From contig VAZF01000005.1 in assembly GCA_005888425.1 (NCBI GenBank), positions 1 through 5,237 on the forward strand: DNA of 5,237 bases, in the 5' to 3' direction. This DNA comes from Alphaproteobacteria bacterium (GTDB taxonomy: Bacteria > Pseudomonadota > Alphaproteobacteria > ATCC43930 > CGMCC-115725). Below are positions 1 through 3,695 of the stretch, one piece after another. The notes below the pieces were generated by a model, which saw only the letters and a list, made by a program, of their open reading frames with translations, did not search any database and had not been told where the DNA came from. Position numbers and translations under genes: made by a program. Position 1 is the first letter of the stretch. Each line of letters begins with the position of its first letter.

Positions 1-193
1 GCCACTGGTAGGGCTCCGGCGCGATTGGCTGCGGCGGGATCTTATTCGCAATCCGCCAGAGTTCGCCCTTCGGCGGCTCGACCTTGATGACGTCGGCGCC
101 AAAGTCCGACAGGATCACCGCCGCCGCAGGGCCGGCGATAAAGCTCGCCAGATCCACGACCTTCAACCCCGAGAAGATGTTGTCGGTTGTCAT
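1..193 (-). CDS. CaiB/BaiF family CoA-transferase, N-terminal fragment (runs off the left edge)
   Basis: Only the first 64 residues are visible. They read MTTDNIFSGLKVVDLASFIA, then GPAAAVILSDFGADVIKVEPP. This is the N-terminal signature of class III (CaiB/BaiF, formyl-CoA-transferase-like) enzymes: a G-L-KVVDL strand, an A/S-x-x-x-GP turn, and a LSDFGADVIKVEPP nucleotide-binding segment. Family members move CoA between an acyl-CoA donor and a free carboxylic acid through an aspartyl-CoA thioester. The catalytic Asp lies near residue 170 in known members, outside the window. The ATG at 193-191 is preceded by GGAGG (plus-strand cctcc, 200-204) with 6-base spacing, so the start is secure. The gene follows the enoyl-CoA hydratase gene after 55 bases on the same strand and is probably the third gene of that operon. 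Its likely role is to activate the pathway's acid substrate. The substrate cannot be read from this fragment. Confidence 0.93.
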   Translation of the reverse strand, partial: MTTDNIFSGLKVVDLASFIAGPAAAVILSDFGADVIKVEPPKGELWRIANKIPPQPIAPEPYQW

Positions 194-248
194 TTGCTGC
201 CTCCGTGGTCGCCACGGCCGCTCGGCCACGCGACGCGTGTTGCTGAAT

Positions 249-1043
249 TCAGTTTCCGTGAAACTGCGGCGTCCGTTTTGCGAGAAAGGCCGAGGTCCCT
301 TCGGCTTTGTCACCTGTCCCGGCGCACAAGCCGAACAGCGATGCCTCGAGCGAAAGTCCCTCCGCCAAGTTCGTGTCCAGCCCGCGGTTCACCGCCTCGA
401 GAGAGAACTTCACGGCGATCGGGGCGTTGGCGAAAATCTGCTTCAGGATCGCTTCGGCTCGGATGAGCAGATCGCCGGCGGGGACCACCTCGTTGACGAG
501 TCCGATCCGGTGGGCTTCCCCCGCGTCGATCATGCCGCCGGAGAGAATGAGCTGCAGGGCTCGCCCCTTACCGACCAGCCGCGGCAGACGCTGCGTGCCG
601 CCGCCGCCTGGGATCAGCCCGAGGGTGACTTCGGGCTGACCGAATTTGGCGTGCTCTGCGGCCACCCTGATGGTGCACGCCATCGCGGTCTCGCAGCCGC
701 CGCCAAGCGCATAGCCGTTCACCGCGGCGATCACCGGCTTGCCGAGATTCTCGATCAGATCCAGGACCGCCTGCCCGTAACTGCTGGACTGCTCGGCCTC
801 GACCGCGGTGACGTGCGCGAGCTCCCCGATGTCGGCGCCGGCGATAAAGGCCTTGTCGCCTGCCCCGGTCAGGATCACGCCGCGGATTTCGGGGTCGTCA
901 CGCGCGTCCTCGAATACCGTGCGCAGCTCTTGCCAAGTCTGCCGATTGAGGGCGTTGAGCACCCTGGGGCGGTTCAACGTCACATAGGCAATGGCGCCCT
1001 TTTTGTCGTACAGCAGGTTTTCCAGCATCGGTGACGAACTCAT
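249..1043 (-). CDS. Enoyl-CoA hydratase/isomerase (crotonase family)
   Basis: A complete 264-residue protein, normal length for a soluble crotonase. The family adds water across the double bond of trans-2-enoyl-CoA to give 3-hydroxyacyl-CoA in beta-oxidation. NRP at 24-26 and KAFIAGADI at 64-72 form the CoA-binding front; Ala70 and Gly115 correspond to the oxyanion-hole residues. GGGCE at 114-118 and QPE at 136-138 supply Glu118 and Glu138, matching the two catalytic glutamates (144/164) of rat mitochondrial hydratase with the same spacing of 20. Having both acids favours true hydratase activity over isomerase or dehalogenase branches. IPGGGGTQRLPRLVG (144-158) and the C-terminal SAFLAKR are also typical. 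The open frame runs further upstream, to about 1505, but overlaps the dehydrogenase gene there. ATG 1043 is chosen because the crotonase fold begins there and a ribosome binding site precedes it. A second in-frame ATG (Met6) is possible. The chain-length preference is unknown. Confidence 0.95.
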   Translation of the reverse strand: MSSSPMLENLLYDKKGAIAYVTLNRPRVLNALNRQTWQELRTVFEDARDDPEIRGVILTGAGDKAFIAGADIGELAHVTAVEAEQSSSYGQAVLDLIENLGKPVIAAVNGYALGGGCETAMACTIRVAAEHAKFGQPEVTLGLIPGGGGTQRLPRLVGKGRALQLILSGGMIDAGEAHRIGLVNEVVPAGDLLIRAEAILKQIFANAPIAVKFSLEAVNRGLDTNLAEGLSLEASLFGLCAGTGDKAEGTSAFLAKRTPQFHGN

Positions 1044-1050
1044 CGGATTG

Positions 1051-1054
1051 CTCC
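1051..1054 (-). promoter_or_regulatory. Ribosome binding site deciding the hydratase start
   Basis: The minus strand reads CTGGAG followed by 7 bases and then the ATG at 1043-1041. This GGAG fixes the start inside a frame that would otherwise stay open for about 150 more codons across the neighbouring gene. Confidence 0.75.
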
Positions 1055-1090
1055 AGCGGAAAAGATGAGCGCAGTACGCGAACGCGCCGT

Positions 1091-2308
1091 TCAGATAAAA
1101 GCGCTGAGCCCGGTGACGGCCTTGCCGACGATCAAATTCTGCATCTGGAAGGTGCCTTCGTAGGAGTAGAGCGCTTCGGCATCGGTGAAAAAGCGCGCCA
1201 CCTTGTAGTCGGCGACGATGCCGTTGCCGCCCAGGAGCTCGCGGGCCCATGCGACGGTCTCGCGGCACTTGGCCGTGCAGAACGCCTTGGCGAGCGCCGC
1301 ATGTGCGTCTGTCAGCTTGCCCTCGGCATGCAGCTGCGCCTGCCGTGTGATCAGGCACTGCGACGCCGTGATGTTGGCGATCATCTTGGCGAGGAGATCC
1401 TGCACCAGCTGGAACGACCCGATCGGCTTGCCGAACTGCAAGCGCTCCTGGCTGTACTTGACGGCGGCCTCGTAAGCGCCCATCGCGCATCCGGTCGCCA
1501 TCCACGCGACGGCGTAGCGCGTCATCTTCAGCACCTTCGCGGTGTCGCGGAACGAGTTGCCGCTCTGCAGCCGGTTCGCTTCCGGCACACGGACGTCCCG
1601 CAGCGTGATGTGGCCGTTCTGGACGACCTTGAGGGCGATCTTGTTTTCGATCTTCTCGACACTGAAGCCCGGCGTCGTTTTGTTTTCGACGATGAAGCCC
1701 TTGACCTGGTTATCGGCGAGATCACGCGCCCAAATGATCGAAACATCGCACCATGGCGCATTGCCGATCCACCGCTTCTCGCCGTTGAGGATCCAGGCGT
1801 CGCCTTTGCGCTCCGCCGTTGTCGTCAGCCCGCCGGAGGCGCCGGAACCGACCAGCGGCTCGGTGAGGCCAAAGCAGCCGATCTTGTCCAGGCGTGCCAT
1901 CGGCGGCAGCCATTTCTGCTTCTGGTCCTCCGATCCGTCGATGTAGATCGAGCCCATTGCCAGACCGTTGTGGACGCCCATGAACGTCGAGAACGACGGG
2001 TCGACGCGGGCCATCTCCATCTGGACAAAGCCCAGCAGCGCCAGGCTTCCACCCGCGCAGCCGTAGCCCTCCATGCCAAGCCCGCCAATGCCCAATTCCT
2101 TCGCCGCCGGCAGCAGCTCGAACGGAAAGGCGTCATCCACCCAATATTTCGTGATGACGGGCGCGACCTTGGCCTCCATGAACGCGCGCACCCGCTTCAC
2201 GACGGCGAGTTCCTCGGCGCTCAAAGTCTCGTAGACCTCGTAGAAGTCGCTGTTCGGCGCCGGAAGCGGCTTCCGTTCGGTGAATTCCCGATGCACTACG
2301 TTTGTCAT
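1091..2308 (-). CDS. Acyl-CoA dehydrogenase, ACX4/glutaryl-CoA-dehydrogenase-like
   Basis: A complete 405-residue flavoprotein of the acyl-CoA dehydrogenase superfamily, expected to introduce the alpha-beta double bond into a short acyl-CoA and pass electrons on through ETF. Order of parts: N-terminal helical domain (about 25-145), GYGCAGGS at 81-88, FAD/substrate segment GCFGLTEP at 144-151, KRWIGNAPW at 178-186, RLQFGKP at 289-295, LLGGNGI at 358-364, and YEGT at 383-386 with Glu384 as the likely catalytic base. From memory, it resembles mammalian glutaryl-CoA dehydrogenase and, even more, plant peroxisomal ACX4 (shared KRWIGN, MVQNG/VVQNG and NSF-DT-KVL patterns). Two oddities stand out. 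The arginine that binds the glutaryl carboxylate in glutaryl-CoA dehydrogenase aligns with Ser107, so glutarate is an unlikely substrate. The usual GSD of the family signature is GSG here (Gly156). ATG 2308 has GGAAGGA (2317-2323) with 8-base spacing. It is the first gene of the enzyme operon. Confidence 0.95.
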   Translation of the reverse strand: MTNVVHREFTERKPLPAPNSDFYEVYETLSAEELAVVKRVRAFMEAKVAPVITKYWVDDAFPFELLPAAKELGIGGLGMEGYGCAGGSLALLGFVQMEMARVDPSFSTFMGVHNGLAMGSIYIDGSEDQKQKWLPPMARLDKIGCFGLTEPLVGSGASGGLTTTAERKGDAWILNGEKRWIGNAPWCDVSIIWARDLADNQVKGFIVENKTTPGFSVEKIENKIALKVVQNGHITLRDVRVPEANRLQSGNSFRDTAKVLKMTRYAVAWMATGCAMGAYEAAVKYSQERLQFGKPIGSFQLVQDLLAKMIANITASQCLITRQAQLHAEGKLTDAHAALAKAFCTAKCRETVAWARELLGGNGIVADYKVARFFTDAEALYSYEGTFQMQNLIVGKAVTGLSAFI

Positions 2309-2328
2309 GTCACTAATCCTTCCGACCC

Positions 2329-2348
2329 TGCTGCGGCAGCACCGCCGC
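2329..2348 (-). repeat. Overlapping palindromes in the operon leader
   Basis: TGCTGC and GCAGCA flank a single base (2329-2341). GCGGC and GCCGC flank six bases (2333-2348). The two share bases, so in the transcript only one could form at a time. They end five bases upstream of the GGAAGGA ribosome binding site. The stems are only 5 to 6 pairs in GC-rich DNA, so they may be chance. Confidence 0.25.
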
Positions 2349-2406
2349 CTGAACCGGTGCCAAATGTGGTGAAGAAAGGCGGCGCGGACTTGATCGAAGC
2401 GAGCAT

Positions 2407-2420
2407 GATTTGACCAAATC
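2407..2420. promoter_or_regulatory. Perfect inverted repeat, candidate operator
   Basis: GATTTG and CAAATC are exact reverse complements separated by two bases (AC). The 14-base site lies 9 bases past the stop codon of the AraC-type gene and about 100 bases upstream of the dehydrogenase start. Its AT-rich arms stand out in GC-rich surroundings. The position suits a regulator site for the enzyme operon. AraC proteins usually bind direct repeats, so a dimeric repressor from elsewhere is equally possible. It has no U-tract, so it is not a typical terminator. Confidence 0.35.
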
Positions 2421-2428
2421 GATCGATA

Positions 2429-3034
2429 TCACGCCGCGGCCGGACCGCTGCGCCAATGACGGCGCCATTGACCGGGGCTCGATTGAACCAGCTGGGCGAA
2501 GACCCGAGTGAAATGGCTTTGGTCGGCAAAGCCGCAGGTCAGAGCGATCTGGGCCAGCGACAGCGTCGAGTCGACGAGCAGCTGCTTTGCCTTCTCGATC
2601 CGCTGCTCCATGAGCCAGCGATGTGGCGGCTGGCCCGTCATCTTGCGGAAGGCGCGGGCAAAATGGCCCGGCGAGAGCTTGCAGGCGCGCGCCAGTTCCG
2701 GCAGCGATATCGGCTCGTCGAGGCGTGAAACCAACATTTCTTTTGCTCGCCGCAGCTGCCAGGGGGCCAATCCGCCGCGCGCCGCGCGGGGCGGAAGCGA
2801 GACGATGTTGTGTGCCTGCTTGAGGTAGGCCTGGAGCGCCGAGGCGACGTGATCGGCGCAGACAGGGCTCATCTCCGAAGGCCGGGAGCGGGCGGTGTGG
2901 AGACAGAGTCCGAGGTGATGAACCACTGGATCATTGGCCCGGTCGCATCGATCGAAGCCGATGATTGGGTCGATGCGGCGCCACTCGACCAGAGAGGTCG
3001 GTTGTGTGATTTCGATGCTCGCCGTTTCCGCCAT
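2429..3034 (-). CDS. AraC/XylS-type transcriptional regulator with a shortened N-terminus
   Basis: A DNA-binding regulator of 201 residues from the chosen start. The C-terminal half is a complete AraC-type double helix-turn-helix. LAPWQLRRAKEML (89-101) leads in, the first HTH is ISLPELARACKLSPGHFARAF (109-129, written here only as a location), the linker helix includes PPHRWLMEQRI (136-146), and the second HTH covers about 158-180 with GFADQSHFTRVF and a SPGQWRR end. The N-terminal part is only about 85 residues. Typical AraC proteins are about 250-300 residues with a roughly 150-residue ligand-binding cupin domain. Here only the helical dimerisation-like stretch DPVVHHLGLCL...ADHVASALQAYL (35-71) is left, so effector sensing is doubtful. 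Alternative starts are ATG 3040 and TTG 3058; ATG 3034 has the best ribosome-binding-site spacing. The gene lies upstream of, and in the same direction as, the acyl-CoA operon, which it probably controls (inference). Confidence 0.92.
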   Translation of the reverse strand: MAETASIEITQPTSLVEWRRIDPIIGFDRCDRANDPVVHHLGLCLHTARSRPSEMSPVCADHVASALQAYLKQAHNIVSLPPRAARGGLAPWQLRRAKEMLVSRLDEPISLPELARACKLSPGHFARAFRKMTGQPPHRWLMEQRIEKAKQLLVDSTLSLAQIALTCGFADQSHFTRVFAQLVQSSPGQWRRHWRSGPAAA

Positions 3035-3042
3035 TACCATCA

Positions 3043-3047
3043 CTCCC
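3043..3047 (-). promoter_or_regulatory. Ribosome binding site deciding the AraC-type start
   Basis: GGGAG on the minus strand lies 8 bases before ATG 3034 but only 2 bases before ATG 3040, and it falls inside the coding sequence if TTG 3058 were used. This favours the 3034 start, giving MAETAS as the N-terminus. Confidence 0.6.
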
Positions 3048-3119
3048 GCTCTCAACACGAGTTCGCTGGTTGGTGCGACGCGTTGACGGGAAGCTGTGTG
3101 CTCCGGCGGCGACAGCCCA

Positions 3120-3135
3120 GTAAAAGTGCGTAAAA
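3120..3135 (+). promoter_or_regulatory. Tandem GTAAAA boxes, 10-base period (copy 1)
   Basis: GTAAAA at 3120-3125 and again at 3130-3135, one helical turn apart. A related GTAAAC lies at 3152-3157, 22 bases after the second box. The pair is 86 bases upstream of the AraC-type start. The same arrangement recurs at 3656-3671. Direct half-sites at a 10-11-base period are how OmpR/PhoB-type winged-helix proteins usually bind. Binding by the neighbouring winged-helix protein is inference. Confidence 0.35.
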
Positions 3136-3149
3136 TTTCGAAGTGGACC

Positions 3150-3159
3150 AGGTAAACCT
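3150..3159. repeat. Short palindrome AGGTAAACCT
   Basis: AGGT and ACCT flank AA. It contains the GGTAAA core also found at 3205-3210, on the opposite strand at 3226-3231, and at 3665-3670. It could be an operator half-site in the AraC-type promoter region, or chance. Confidence 0.3.
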
Positions 3160-3182
3160 ATCTATTCAATGCTTCATTTCAG

Positions 3183-3192
3183 CATGATCATG
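3183..3192. repeat. Perfect 10-base palindrome CATGATCATG
   Basis: A self-complementary site inside the AT-rich island. It is preceded by a looser inverted repeat, ATGCT/AGCAT at 3169-3185 with a 7-base loop that shares its left end. Possible dimer binding site upstream of the AraC-type gene; no family assignment is possible. Confidence 0.3.
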
Positions 3193-3204
3193 ATCGTGGC
3201 CAGT

Positions 3205-3231
3205 GGTAAATCGTTTAAATATTTTTTTACC
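3205..3231. repeat. Inverted repeat GGTAAA...TTTACC around an A/T core
   Basis: GGTAAA (3205-3210) and TTTACC (3226-3231) flank 15 bases made almost only of A and T, including a run of seven T. Centre-to-centre distance of the arms is 21 bases, two helical turns, which would suit a dimeric DNA-binding protein. Read on the plus strand, the T-run sits inside the loop and not after a stem, so this is not a standard terminator. Confidence 0.3.
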
Positions 3232-3655
3232 TCAGCCTGCGAAAGGCGGTTCACGGGGAGCGCCAGGCGTTCATCTCCGAGCCGCTCTTCCCGACCGGTG
3301 GACGTTCCCTAAAGCCGTGGCGTTTTCTGTTCGCGCCGCTCCACCCTTATTCCGAGCCTGACCTGCGTGTATCCGCAGCCTCCCGAATACCCGCTGCGGA
3401 TCCAGATCGCCGCTCGCTGCGTCGGTCACTCGGCCGACCAAGGCGCAGAACACGCCGACGTTGACGACCCCCGTAAATTCGTTGTTTGACCACGCCCAGA
3501 GTACCTGACGCGTCGATCGCCGAGATGGTGCGCGTAGCCCGCATGCGCCGGCGCACTCGCGAACTCATCTGCGACAGCAATCGCGGTGATGAACGTCAAG
3601 GCTTTCTGCAGACTTAATCCGACAGCGGACGCCGTTTGGGGGTGGCGCCAGTCAA

Positions 3656-3671
3656 GTAAAAACAGGTAAAA
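3656..3671 (+). promoter_or_regulatory. Tandem GTAAAA boxes, 10-base period (copy 2)
   Basis: GTAAAA at 3656-3661 and 3666-3671, the same unit and spacing as at 3120-3135. It ends 24 bases before the ATG of the winged-helix ATPase gene, so it would overlap its promoter or leader. This suggests autoregulation by that protein's OmpR/PhoB-type domain (inference). Confidence 0.35.
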
Positions 3672-3695
3672 AGGGGTGAACTCAGCGAGCAACCG

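Larger units (their letters stand above)
2309..2428 (-). promoter_or_regulatory. Presumed control region of the dehydrogenase-hydratase-CoA-transferase operon
   Basis: This is the 120-base gap between the AraC-type regulator gene and the first enzyme gene, both on the minus strand. It holds a perfect inverted repeat (2407-2420) and a small palindrome cluster near the ribosome binding site (2329-2348). I found no convincing -35/-10 pair by eye, so a separate promoter is inferred from gene layout. Read-through from the regulator gene is also possible. Confidence 0.4.
3035..3695. other. Intergenic region between divergent regulator genes, no recognisable gene
   Basis: The 661 bases separate the minus-strand AraC-type gene from the plus-strand winged-helix ATPase gene. 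All six frames give only short or compositionally odd open stretches. On the minus strand three frames are open in succession over about 3271-3821, but none resembles a known protein and the longest overlaps the ATPase gene. The part 3121-3230 is AT-rich (38 G/C in 110 bases, about 35%) and holds most of the palindromes. The part 3240-3640 is GC-rich and featureless to me; a decayed gene cannot be excluded. The region should carry the promoters of both flanking genes, but I could not pick convincing -35/-10 boxes by eye. Confidence 0.6.

Noticed and set aside
84..1034. Long plus-strand open frame of 316 codons opposite the hydratase gene
   Set aside because: It is antisense to a clear crotonase with intact active site; the protein is Arg/Gly/Asp-rich with no known fold. 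It reflects the high third-position GC of the real gene.
1044..1505. Upstream extension of the hydratase reading frame (about 150 more residues)
   Set aside because: It overlaps the dehydrogenase coding sequence in another frame, and the extension is an Arg/Gln-rich shadow. The ribosome binding site and domain boundary support the start at 1043.
1091..2308. Naming the operon a glutarate pathway (CoA-transferase, glutaryl-CoA dehydrogenase, hydratase)
   Set aside because: The chemistry would fit, but the arginine needed to bind the glutaryl carboxylate appears to be replaced by Ser107.
1031..2413. Long plus-strand open frame of 460 codons opposite the dehydrogenase gene
   Set aside because: It mirrors a complete acyl-CoA dehydrogenase; the translation is rich in R, H and D with no motif. 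Shadow frame.
3205..3231. Rho-independent terminator
   Set aside because: The T-run lies inside the loop between the arms and does not follow a GC-rich stem, and no gene ends nearby.
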